A stretch of 64,000 bases of DNA. Source: Halobacillus amylolyticus (GTDB lineage Bacteria > Bacillota > Bacilli > Bacillales > Halobacillaceae). A model generated the notes under the pieces. It saw only the letters and a list, made by a program, of their open reading frames with translations. It searched no databases and was not told where the DNA came from. Position 1 is the first letter of the stretch, and the number at the start of each line of letters is the position of its first letter. Location: the NCBI RefSeq assembly GCF_022921115.1, contig NZ_CP095075.1:3794001-3858000 (forward strand), read 5' to 3'. This document shows positions 26,534 to 34,154 of this stretch, piece by piece. Both the position numbers and the translations under genes were made by a program.

Positions 26534-26986
26534 ATGAAAGTTGAAACGAAATATTTTGGTGTTGTTGAGGTAGAGGAGAACGAACTGATTCATTTTGAAC
26601 AGGGGTTGCCGGGGTTTGAAAGCTACCGTTCTTTTGTGCTGTTGCCTGTTGATGAAACTGGAGTTTATTATGCTCTGCAATCTTGTGAGGAAGCGGGTGT
26701 TTCCCTGATCGTTGCGAGTCCTTACCTATTTTACAAAGAATATGAATTTGATTTAGGTAAACAAATGCAACTTGATTTAGATATTGGGAAGGCAGTTGAT
26801 GTTGCGGTTTATAGTGTTGTAACCTTAAGAGAGCCATTTAAAGAATCTACCATCAACCTGCAGGCTCCTATCATTGTTAACGTGAATAATGGAAAAGCAA
26901 AGCAGTTGATTCTAGCGGATGAAATCTATCAAACTAGACATTCTCTTAGTCAGGAAGAAGGCGGTGAACAGCATGCTCGTCCTTAA
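26534..26986 (+). CDS. fliW: Flagellar assembly factor FliW
   Basis: 150-aa FliW, which binds free flagellin or sequesters CsrA to couple hag translation to filament assembly. Family motif [11 protein letters not shown] and FVLLPV near the start, ADEIYQTRH near the end. ATG at 26534 is favoured over 26528 by spacing from AAAGGATGG. Overlaps csrA by 14 bp, the classical pairing. Confidence 0.93.
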   Translation: MKVETKYFGVVEVEENELIHFEQGLPGFESYRSFVLLPVDETGVYYALQSCEEAGVSLIVASPYLFYKEYEFDLGKQMQLDLDIGKAVDVAVYSVVTLREPFKESTINLQAPIIVNVNNGKAKQLILADEIYQTRHSLSQEEGGEQHARP

Positions 26987-27200
26987 TCGAAAAGCTGGGG
27001 AATCGATTCGAATTGGTGACGATATTGAATTGAAAGTGGTTTCTGTTGAAGGCGGGCAGGTGAAGCTGGGCATTGATGCACCAAGGCATGTGGAGATACA
27101 TAGACAGGAAGTTTATGCGGCGATTCAGAGTGAAAATACGGAAGCGGCTACGTTCTCTGAAAATCTACTAGATCTGTTAAAAAGTTCAAAAAAAGATTAA
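26973..27200 (+). CDS. csrA: Carbon storage regulator CsrA, translational repressor of flagellin
   Basis: 75-aa RNA-binding dimer: [20 protein letters not shown], then [19 protein letters not shown] with the GxxRxxEI-type RNA contact region. It overlaps fliW and lies directly before hag, whose leader carries two candidate binding sites, reproducing the FliW-CsrA-Hag homeostasis loop known in B. subtilis. Confidence 0.95.
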   Translation: MLVLNRKAGESIRIGDDIELKVVSVEGGQVKLGIDAPRHVEIHRQEVYAAIQSENTEAATFSENLLDLLKSSKKD

Positions 27201-27224
27201 ACTCCTGTGGAAGTCGTCCGATAT
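27198..27224 (+). promoter_or_regulatory. hag: Sigma-D promoter for hag
   Basis: TAAA (27198-27201), 15-nt spacer, TCCGATAT (27217-27224). The -35 overlaps the csrA stop codon. Same spacing and -10 as the flgM promoter. Confidence 0.88.
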
Positions 27225-27284
27225 AAGTAATGTACCACATTACAGAGTCGGCCGGCTTTTGTTTTGTAAACAACACAGCATCTC

Positions 27285-27318
27285 ACAAGGACGTGGGGTG
27301 ACCTATTCAAGGAGGAAT
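27285..27318 (+). promoter_or_regulatory. Two candidate CsrA-binding sites in the hag leader
   Basis: ACAAGGACGT (27285-27294) matches the CsrA SELEX consensus fully. A second GGA site, TCAAGGAGGAAT (27307-27318), covers the hag Shine-Dalgarno. Two GGA sites this close allow one CsrA dimer to bridge them and block the ribosome. Confidence 0.8.
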
Positions 27319-27325
27319 TATTAAA

Positions 27326-29574
27326 ATGAGAATTAATCACAACATCGCAGCGCTTAACACGTATCGTCAGTTAGGGCAAGCGAACCAAGCAATGTCTGGT
27401 TCAATGGAAAAGTTGTCTTCAGGTCTTCGTATTAACAACGCGTCAGATGATGCAGCAGGGCTAGCGATCTCTGAAAAAATGCGTAGTCAGATTCGTGGTT
27501 TAGACCAAGCACAAACAAATGCACAAGACGGTAAACGAGAAATGCCGCTCTAGACAGTAATGTTTAGATGAAAACTCCGTGAATTCGGTGGAACCCCAAA
27601 CCAACCTTAATAGGTGGATGGTGGGCAATACCGAGCCAAGCCTAATGAATCGGTGATATGTAATTAGGAAGGTGTAACGATCAGGTGGTGAGGAAACCGT
27701 ACCAATAACCCATCCACGAGCGCGGGGCACCCTGCATAAGGGTGAAGATATGATCTGAACTTTATGGAAACATAAAGAAGCCGCGGATAAACAGCCGCTG
27801 CGATAACATAATTGATTTCTATGATTCAAACTGCTGAAGGTGCGCTTAACGAAACACATAGTATCCTTCAACGTATGCGTGAGCTTGCTACTCAGGCTGC
27901 CAACGATACTAATACTACTGAAGATCGTGGTGAAATTCAGAAAGAAATGAACCAATTAACTTCTGAAATTAATCGTATTGGTAATGCCACTGAATTCAAC
28001 ACTCAAAAGTTAATTAATGGCGATAAAGATGCTACAACAACTTCTGCTACAAATATCACTGAAGCTGCTAATACTACAGGTGGTGTAAATGCTGTGGAGG
28101 CAGTTCAAGCTTCTGGAGAAATTGGTACGAGTGGCATTACACTAACTGCTACTTCAGGGGGCTCCTATGATGGTGCAGCTGGAAACTTAGATATTGAAAT
28201 TGCAGGTTCATCAGGTGCTGCACCTGGGGCTGCAGTTTCTGGAGGCACACTAACTATTACTTTAGACTCCGATAGTACAATGGGTGAATCAGCGATCTCG
28301 GCTGCATTAGCTGCAGGTAGTTTAGATAATGAATTTAACATTTCTGGATCGGGTACAGTTGGGGCTACTGATACTGGCTCAATGACTGGTGGTACTGAAG
28401 CAGTATCAGAAGTGAAGTCAAGCGACACTTTCACTATTAGCACAGTTCCATCTGAAGGAGACAAATTAACAATTGGTTCAACAGATGTTGCTTTTTACGA
28501 TAGTACATCTGGAACTTATGCTGATGCTACAGAAGCAGCTACAGATTTAGGTGTAACTGCGACTAATTTAATTGACACTAATGAGAAATCAACTGATCAA
28601 GTTGCTGCCGCTGTTGCCGGACTAACAGTAGCTGAAGGGTCTCTATTTGTTTCAGGTTCTGATGTTACTTTTACTTCATCAGCAGACGGAACATCAGGTG
28701 ATGATACCACAGTTTCTTATACAGGGGTATCAACTACAACTGGTGGCGTTAATTTACAAATAGGTGCAAACGAAAATCAAAGTTTAACCCTTGACATTGG
28801 TGATATGCGAGCAAGTGCACTCGGGATTACTGGTGATGTAGGGGAGGCAGGGTTTACAAGCAGTAACACTGTAACCGATGGCACCAACAATGCTAAAGTA
28901 GAAGCTGCATTAGATGTTTCGAGCCATGCGAGTGCCTCAGCAGCAATTACTAAACTTGATGAAGCGATTGAAAGTGTATCAAGTGAACGTTCTAAACTTG
29001 GTGCATACCAAAACCGTTTAGATCACACAATCAATAACTTAGGTACATCTTCAGAAAACCTGACAGCTGCTGAATCTCGTATCCGTGACGTTGATTATGA
29101 CCTAGTTGCTGCATAGGCAGGAATAGTCACAGTCGTCCTAGCTGGTAACGGCTAGAGAATACAATCGGGTGAATTGCTGGAAACCCCTTAGAACTTTTCT
29201 TACCACAACGTAGTTGGAAACGACAAGCGTGAAGGTGTGAAAAAAGAAAAGATTGGGCAATCAGCAGCCAAGCTCCTGTCTTGAAAGAGTGGAGAAGGTT
29301 CAACGACTAGGATAGACCATCTAAAGCTAAGGCTAAGATGATGAAATCCATAGGTGAGACAATGAGGTTCAACATTGTGGATCCGAAGTGCCCGGCCCCT
29401 ACTAGAGTATTAGAGGGTGAAGATATAGTCTAGTCATTTATGAAAGTAAATGTTCGCACGATGGCGAAAGAAATGATGAACCAAACAAAACAAAGTATCC
29501 TTGCACAAGCTTCACAAGCAATGCTTGCAAAAGCAAATCAACAACCACAAGGAGTTCTACAACTTCTTCGTTAA
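27326..29574 (+). CDS. hag: Flagellin Hag, three exons interrupted by two group I introns
   Basis: Major filament protein. Exons are 27326-27532, 27815-29095 and 29461-29574; joining them gives 1602 nt, 533 aa, with no stop. Exon 1 has [17 protein letters not shown] and [20 protein letters not shown]; the exon 1-2 junction restores [15 protein letters not shown], the exon 2-3 junction restores IRDVDMAKEMM, and exon 3 ends [11 protein letters not shown]. Both junctions fall between codons (phase 0) in the conserved D0/D1 domains. The central residues (about 135-430) form a long, Thr/Ser/Gly/Ala-rich variable outer domain. Unspliced RNA would give only a 75-aa fragment ending soon after the first junction. 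Driven by sigma-D and probably repressed by CsrA. A FlaG gene, usual downstream, is absent. Confidence 0.93.
27533..27814 (+). ncRNA. Group I intron 1 in hag (282 nt, no ORF)
   Basis: The 5' exon ends in U (GACGGT) and the intron ends in G. P1 pairs exon CGGT with GCCG (27544-27547), with the required U-G wobble at the cut. The adjacent AGAAAT (27538-27543) pairs perfectly with the first six bases of exon 2, ATTTCT, giving a 6-bp P10, which fixes both splice sites. P4 is TCGGT (27585-27589) with ACCGA (27630-27634); P7 is GATCA (27679-27683) with TGATC (27751-27755), the latter in the typical GAAGATATGATC context. It carries no endonuclease gene. Confidence 0.92.
29096..29460 (+). ncRNA. Group I intron 2 in hag (365 nt, no ORF)
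   Basis: Exon 2 ends GTTGAT and the intron ends in G before ATGGCG. P1 pairs TGAT^TA across the splice site with TAGTCA (about 29130), placing a U-G pair at the cut. P4 is TGCTG (29175-29179) with CAGCA (29262-29266); P7 is GACTA (29305-29309) with TAGTC (29426-29430) in GAAGATATAGTC. The core strings GAATT-P4-GG(A)AACCCC and GGGCAAT-P4'-GCCAAGC are shared with intron 1, so the two are related. P10 is weak. The reading frame inside stops quickly. Confidence 0.9.
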
Positions 29575-29587
29575 TAATCATTTAAAG

Positions 29588-29618
29588 GAGATCCTAATTA
29601 ATTAGGGTCTCTTTTTTT
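29588..29618 (+). terminator. hag: Terminator of hag
   Basis: GAGATCCTAATT/AATTAGGGTCTC inverted repeat followed by TTTTTTT, 13 nt after the stop codon. Confidence 0.9.
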
Positions 29619-29628
29619 ATGAAATATT

Positions 29629-29642
29629 AAAACACACGTTCG
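29629..29642 (-). promoter_or_regulatory. LexA-like box at the endonuclease promoter
   Basis: Minus-strand CGAACGTGTGTTTT fits the Bacillus LexA consensus CGAACRNRYGTTYC at all but the last base. It occupies the -35 region of a promoter whose -10, TATAAT, is at 29653-29658. Binding is untested; the site may be chance. Confidence 0.35.
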
Positions 29643-29675
29643 TGTTTAAGGGTATAATAGTAGAGGGTGACTAAT

Positions 29676-31256
29676 ATGATTTATACAAATGAGTTTCGGG
29701 AAATGGACCATAAAAATTTAGTGCGAGATCCAATAGTAAAAATTTATAATGAGGTTTTTAGTGGGAAAATGAAAGCTTTACCTAAAGGAACATGGGAGAA
29801 GGAAAGAAATTGCATTATCATCGTTCGTTTTGTATTAGAGGTAAAATTAAAACTAACGAATGAGCAAATCCCTAAAATCACCAGGCATACAATTAGAGAG
29901 TATAAGCTTTGGGGTGCTCTTAATCGCTTTAAGTCAATCCGAAAATTGATTATGTTCGTGTATCCAAATCAATACGATGAATTTGACTTTCTAAGAGTAC
30001 CTGTTGATTACTGGAGCAATACGAATAATATTAAAAAGCGTTTGGAGCATTTTATATCAGAAAATGGTTATGATTTTAAGGATATACCTGAAGTTGTCAC
30101 CTATGAAAGGCTAATAGAGTGGGGATTTTCTAACCCACTAAAAAGGTGGGGGGATTCCCCATTTAAATTAATTAATACGATATATCCTAATGAATTTACA
30201 TATACAGATTTTAGAAGTGTTCCTAAGGGATACGGAAGGAATAAAGAATTGTTAAGTAGACATTTTATTAAAATGCTGGAGAAAGAGCATATTCCATTTG
30301 AAGAAGCGCCTAAAAAAGTGACGCAACAAATGTTAATTAGGCATAGGTTTAGTGGTGCATTAAAACATCACAACGGTTCTCCTTCAAAATTAATATTATC
30401 TCTGTTTCCAGATCAGTACGATATAACCATGTTTACAAAGCCAAATCGCTATTGGGAAAATGTAGACAATGGAAAACAAGCGATTGAAGAGCTATTGCGA
30501 GAATACAACATACCACTCCAAAAAATCCCTCAGTATGTTACAAAGAAGTTTTTAAAGGAAAATGGATTATCTGGGTTATTAGATGTCCACCATGGATCTC
30601 CTATAGAAATTATTATGAAATTCTATCCGAACATGTTTGATGTTACAGATTTTCAAAGAGTGCCAAATAGGTACTGGTATAGTAGAGAAAACCGCATATT
30701 GGCTCTGCGAAATTTTTGTAAGAAAAGGAATATGTTTAGAGAAGATCTCCCGCACTTAACCCACGCTTATTTTAGAAAGTTTTTTCCAAGATTTATTAGT
30801 CTGGTGGATCGCCATTATGATAGTAAATACTACCTTTGGATTATGGAGTCATTTCCTGAATATAAATTTAAACCGGAAGAATTTGAACTAATGATTGGCT
30901 CTGACGGACAGATTTGTGATTCAAAGGAAGAACTAACGATTCATAACTTTCTTGTCGATAACCTAGGGAGTGGTGACATAATTAGAGAAGGGGAACGTTT
31001 TAATAATTTCTTGCAAAATGAAGTATATATTCCGGACTGGATAATTAAGCAAGGTACCAGGACATTTATTTTGGAGTATTTTGGATTGTATCAAAGTAAT
31101 AAATATAGAGGTTACACGGAAAAAGCCAACAGAAAAATTAAATACTATAAAACTTTGAAAGACTATACTTTTATAGCTATAATGCCTAATGTGTTTAGAA
31201 GAGCAGGATTTGTGGGAATTAAGGATCTTTTGCAAGAAAATGGCATGAGTTTATAA
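29676..31256 (+). CDS. Candidate free-standing homing endonuclease with repeat DNA-recognition domain
   Basis: 526-aa protein. Residues about 20-400 contain roughly five repeats of about 74 aa, each ending in a YPN/FPD signature followed by DF and VPxxYW (YPNQYDEFDF at 96, YPNEFTYTDF at 170, FPDQYDITMF at 244, YPNMFDVTDF at 317, FPEYKFKPEEF at 393); I recall such repeats as DUF4046, not checked. The C-terminus resembles a PD-(D/E)XK or Vsr/EDxHD nuclease: SKEEL (416-420), YIPDW (451-455), FILEYFG (464-470), then basic helix and KDYTFIAI. It lies 100 nt after the doubly intron-interrupted hag and has its own promoter. Nuclease activity and target are inference. Confidence 0.6.
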   Translation: MIYTNEFREMDHKNLVRDPIVKIYNEVFSGKMKALPKGTWEKERNCIIIVRFVLEVKLKLTNEQIPKITRHTIREYKLWGALNRFKSIRKLIMFVYPNQYDEFDFLRVPVDYWSNTNNIKKRLEHFISENGYDFKDIPEVVTYERLIEWGFSNPLKRWGDSPFKLINTIYPNEFTYTDFRSVPKGYGRNKELLSRHFIKMLEKEHIPFEEAPKKVTQQMLIRHRFSGALKHHNGSPSKLILSLFPDQYDITMFTKPNRYWENVDNGKQAIEELLREYNIPLQKIPQYVTKKFLKENGLSGLLDVHHGSPIEIIMKFYPNMFDVTDFQRVPNRYWYSRENRILALRNFCKKRNMFREDLPHLTHAYFRKFFPRFISLVDRHYDSKYYLWIMESFPEYKFKPEEFELMIGSDGQICDSKEELTIHNFLVDNLGSGDIIREGERFNNFLQNEVYIPDWIIKQGTRTFILEYFGLYQSNKYRGYTEKANRKIKYYKTLKDYTFIAIMPNVFRRAGFVGIKDLLQENGMSL

Positions 31257-31274
31257 TAGCTCTTTGTCAATAAC

Positions 31275-31301
31275 AAAAGCCAGCCGCTTCCGGCTGGCTT
31301 T
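31275..31301. terminator. Bidirectional terminator
   Basis: AAAAGCCAGCCG-CTTC-CGGCTGGCTTT between the endonuclease candidate and the convergent ABC operon. Confidence 0.88.
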
Positions 31302-31309
31302 CATCATTC

Positions 31310-32308
31310 CTATTGAATAAAACTTGTATCCACTAACCCCTCTAAATCAGGCTTCTCCTTCAAAAACTCAAGCTCATAAGAAGAATTAGCAAAGTCCTGC
31401 AATACTTTTCCGTCTATATCGTAAGTGAAATCGATGCGTTCCCACGCGTTGTCAATCACTGATTTAGATAGCTCTTGATCAGTGATCTCTTTAATCTTAT
31501 CAATCGCGATGGTTTTCGCTTCTTCTGGATTGTCTTTGATAAACTCTGTTGCTTTTTTATGGGCGTCAACGATGCTTTGCACCATGTCTGGATTGTTTTT
31601 GACTAAGTCTTGTGATGTTACAAACACGGCTGCTGGTAATGTTTCGCCGTAAGCAACATCTGGTGTGTCTACGAGGACTTCACCGCTGCCTTGTGCTTCG
31701 ATAACGGAAGCCCATGGTTCAGGGACTGTAGCTGCGTCAACGTTTCCTGTTTTGAACATGCTGTGGTAGGTGGCTGGTTTTCCTGTGACGTGTTTCATTG
31801 TTCCATCAATGCGGTCAGAGGTAATGCCGTATTCTTCCATCATCATCGTTTCGAACTGGACGTCGTGTGTACAGCCGACGCGTGGGGAGATGAAGGTTTT
31901 TCCTTTTAAGTCTTCGGGTGTTTCGATGTTGGCGCCTTTTCTGGCCATAATCACGGTTCCACCTGTTGATCCTGCGGCTACGACGTTAATTTTCGCTCCG
32001 CTTGTAAAGTGGTTCATAGCTGGGCCTGGTCCGACGAGGCCGCCTTGCACTTCGCCTGTTTCGACAGCTGTCATGAATGCTGAGCCATCAGGGAAGTATT
32101 TGTAGTTTACTTTTGTTCCGTCTGGCAGCGTTTCTGAATAGAGGTCTTGTTCTTCGGCTACCATGCCGGCAACGTGGTTAATGTTCGGGAAGTACCCGAT
32201 GGTGATTTCCTTTGATCCATCTCCACTTGCTTCTTGCTCGCTGCTTCCACAGGCAGCTAATACGAGACTCATTGTAATTAATACGAAAATTGATAAGAAT
32301 TTCTTCAT
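31310..32308 (-). CDS. ABC transporter substrate-binding lipoprotein (SsuA/TauA/NMT1 type)
   Basis: 332-aa extracellular lipoprotein: signal peptide with lipobox LVLAAC (Cys about 20), then ITIGYFPNINHVAGMVAEEQDLY, the periplasmic-binding fold of the sulfonate/nitrate/taurine/thiamine-precursor group. TGEVQGGLVGPGPAMNHF and PEPWASVIEAQGSG are typical ligand-pocket regions. Last gene of a three-gene operon. The ligand (aliphatic sulfonate, taurine, nitrate or other) cannot be decided. Confidence 0.87.
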   Translation of the reverse strand: MKKFLSIFVLITMSLVLAACGSSEQEASGDGSKEITIGYFPNINHVAGMVAEEQDLYSETLPDGTKVNYKYFPDGSAFMTAVETGEVQGGLVGPGPAMNHFTSGAKINVVAAGSTGGTVIMARKGANIETPEDLKGKTFISPRVGCTHDVQFETMMMEEYGITSDRIDGTMKHVTGKPATYHSMFKTGNVDAATVPEPWASVIEAQGSGEVLVDTPDVAYGETLPAAVFVTSQDLVKNNPDMVQSIVDAHKKATEFIKDNPEEAKTIAIDKIKEITDQELSKSVIDNAWERIDFTYDIDGKVLQDFANSSYELEFLKEKPDLEGLVDTSFIQ

Positions 32309-32326
32309 CTAACTTTCATCCTCCTT

Positions 32327-33088
32327 TTATTTGGCTAAACCCCAACGTTTCATAACGTTTTTCTCTAATTTGGAAAATACGAGTTGATCGACAACGGCGC
32401 CAATCACTCCGATTATAATAATAATGCCAATGACTTGATCCATGCGGGCATAATCTTGCGCGTATCTCAATGAGTAGCCTAATCCTGGTCCGTTACTGAG
32501 TAATTCCCCGGCCATTAAGGCGCGCCAACTGAAGGCCCAGGCGAGTCGAACCCCTGACATGAAGTAAGGAATGCTTGCTGGGACTTCAACGCGGTAAAAT
32601 AAGCCTAATCCTTTTGTTCCCATCGTCCTGGCTGCCTTTACGAGGTGAGGGGGGACGTTATGAATGGCTGATCGGACGTTTAAGGCCATGACGAAGGTTC
32701 CGCCTAAAACGACGACGAAAATGACGGCAAATTCTGTGAAGCCAAATAGCATGATAGCTAATGGAACCCAGACGATACTTGGGATACTTTGCAGGGCAAT
32801 TAAGTACATGCCGGCGGTTTCATCTGCTTGCTTTGATTTGCCAAAAATAACCCCTACGATCGTTCCAAACAAGATCGCCATTGACATGCCCAAAAGCAAA
32901 TGTTTAAAGCTTGCCCCTAACGCTTTTACGAAGTCTCCACTTGCGAATCCTTCATAAAGTGCTGTCCAGACTTGATTTGGTGATGGGAAAATAATATCTT
33001 CAAACACATCAGCTGAATAAATCAACTGCCATAATCCGATGACTGCGACTAAAAATAGTACACGTTTAACGACTATATTCAATTTCAT
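32327..33088 (-). CDS. ABC transporter permease (SsuC/TauC type)
   Basis: 253-aa permease with about six membrane helices and the EAA loop region AARTMGTKGLGLFYRVEVPASIPYF. Overlaps the ATPase gene by 23 bp, so translation is coupled. Forms the channel of the importer with the flanking genes. Confidence 0.87.
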   Translation of the reverse strand: MKLNIVVKRVLFLVAVIGLWQLIYSADVFEDIIFPSPNQVWTALYEGFASGDFVKALGASFKHLLLGMSMAILFGTIVGVIFGKSKQADETAGMYLIALQSIPSIVWVPLAIMLFGFTEFAVIFVVVLGGTFVMALNVRSAIHNVPPHLVKAARTMGTKGLGLFYRVEVPASIPYFMSGVRLAWAFSWRALMAGELLSNGPGLGYSLRYAQDYARMDQVIGIIIIIGVIGAVVDQLVFSKLEKNVMKRWGLAK

Positions 33089-33863
33089 TTGATAGCTCTT
33101 CCTTTAAGACTTTGTTAATTTCGCCTTCAAGTAAATCCATGACCTTCTTCTCAAGTTCGATGACTTCCTGATGATCTCGTTGTCTTGGTCTAGGTATATC
33201 TATTGTAAAATCGGCGATAATTCGTCCAGGGCGTGTTCCCATAACAACGACACGGTCTGATAGTTTGATAGCTTCCTGGATGCTATGTGTAACGAAAAGA
33301 ATGGTTTTTTGCGTTTCTTGCCATATTTTTATTAACTCATCATGCAGGATATGGCGTGTTTGTTCATCGAGTGCTCCAAATGGTTCATCCATTAGCAATA
33401 CTTTAGGATCCATGGCGAGCGCCCGGGCAATGGCAACACGTTGTTGCATCCCACCTGAGAGTTCATAGGTGAAATTCTGCTTGAAGCGGCTTAAGTGAAC
33501 CATTTTTAAAAAGTGATCGGCACGGTCGTTGGCTTCTTTTTTACTCATCGTTCCCTTTAATGGGAAGGTGACGTTGTCGCGGACATTGAGCCAGGGGAAT
33601 AAGGAAGGCTGCTGGAAAACCATGCCACGGTCGGGTCCGGCTTGCATAATTTCTTTTTCTTGCAGGGTGATGGTACCTTCAGTGGCTTTCTCGAGTCCTG
33701 CTACCATGGACAATAGTGTTGATTTCCCACATCCTGAAGGGCCTAGAATGGATACGAATTGGTTTTCGGCTATACTTAAGTCAATATCGGAAAAAACTTC
33801 AAAGGATGATTGCTGATCTTGATCGGTAAAGGTTTTTCCAACATGATTCATTTGTAAAAACAA
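33066..33863 (-). CDS. ABC transporter ATP-binding protein (SsuB/TauB type)
   Basis: 265-aa ATPase with Walker A GPSGCGKSTLL (about 41), Q-loop VFQQPSLFPWLNVRDN, signature LSGGMQQRVAIARAL, Walker B VLLMDEPFGALD and switch His FVTHSIQEA. Belongs to the nitrate/sulfonate/taurine importer branch. First gene of the operon, after a sigma-A promoter with a palindrome. Confidence 0.88.
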   Translation of the reverse strand: MFLQMNHVGKTFTDQDQQSSFEVFSDIDLSIAENQFVSILGPSGCGKSTLLSMVAGLEKATEGTITLQEKEIMQAGPDRGMVFQQPSLFPWLNVRDNVTFPLKGTMSKKEANDRADHFLKMVHLSRFKQNFTYELSGGMQQRVAIARALAMDPKVLLMDEPFGALDEQTRHILHDELIKIWQETQKTILFVTHSIQEAIKLSDRVVVMGTRPGRIIADFTIDIPRPRQRDHQEVIELEKKVMDLLEGEINKVLKEELSNEIEYSR

Positions 33864-33924
33864 CGAACTACCTCCTTATTACGATAATTCCTATAAAAAA
33901 AGTCGGCTTTAAACATTGTATTAA

Positions 33925-33954
33925 ATTATACAGATTTGTTGACAGTGGTGTCAA
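33925..33954 (-). promoter_or_regulatory. Sigma-A promoter of the ABC operon with palindrome over the -35
   Basis: Minus strand TTGACA (33949-33954), 18-nt spacer, TATAAT (33925-33930). The -35 is half of a perfect 16-bp palindrome, TTGACA-N4-TGTCAA (33939-33954), likely an operator. Confidence 0.75.
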
Positions 33955-34099
33955 TTGTTTTTCTTACCAAAAGCAAGCGGATTCTACCCAAATCGTGCTT
34001 GATTCTTTCGAAATGGAGAAAGATTCTTCCCTAATTTGGAATCATTCTGACTAAATGCCGAATAATTCGAACTTAACGCGATTTTTTCCTATTATGTAT

Positions 34100-34126
34100 T
34101 CAACTCTGTTAAACTATTGCCGATAT
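34100..34126 (+). promoter_or_regulatory. fliD: Sigma-D promoter for fliD
   Basis: TCAA (34100-34103), 15-nt spacer, perfect GCCGATAT (34119-34126), 29 nt before fliD. Confidence 0.8.
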
Positions 34127-34154
34127 AAAGAAAAAAAGATTAGAAGGTGAACAG

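Noticed and set aside
29113..29460. Truncated flagellin plus separate small flagellin fragment gene
   Set aside because: The interruption has P1, P4 and P7 of a group I intron and the exons join in phase.
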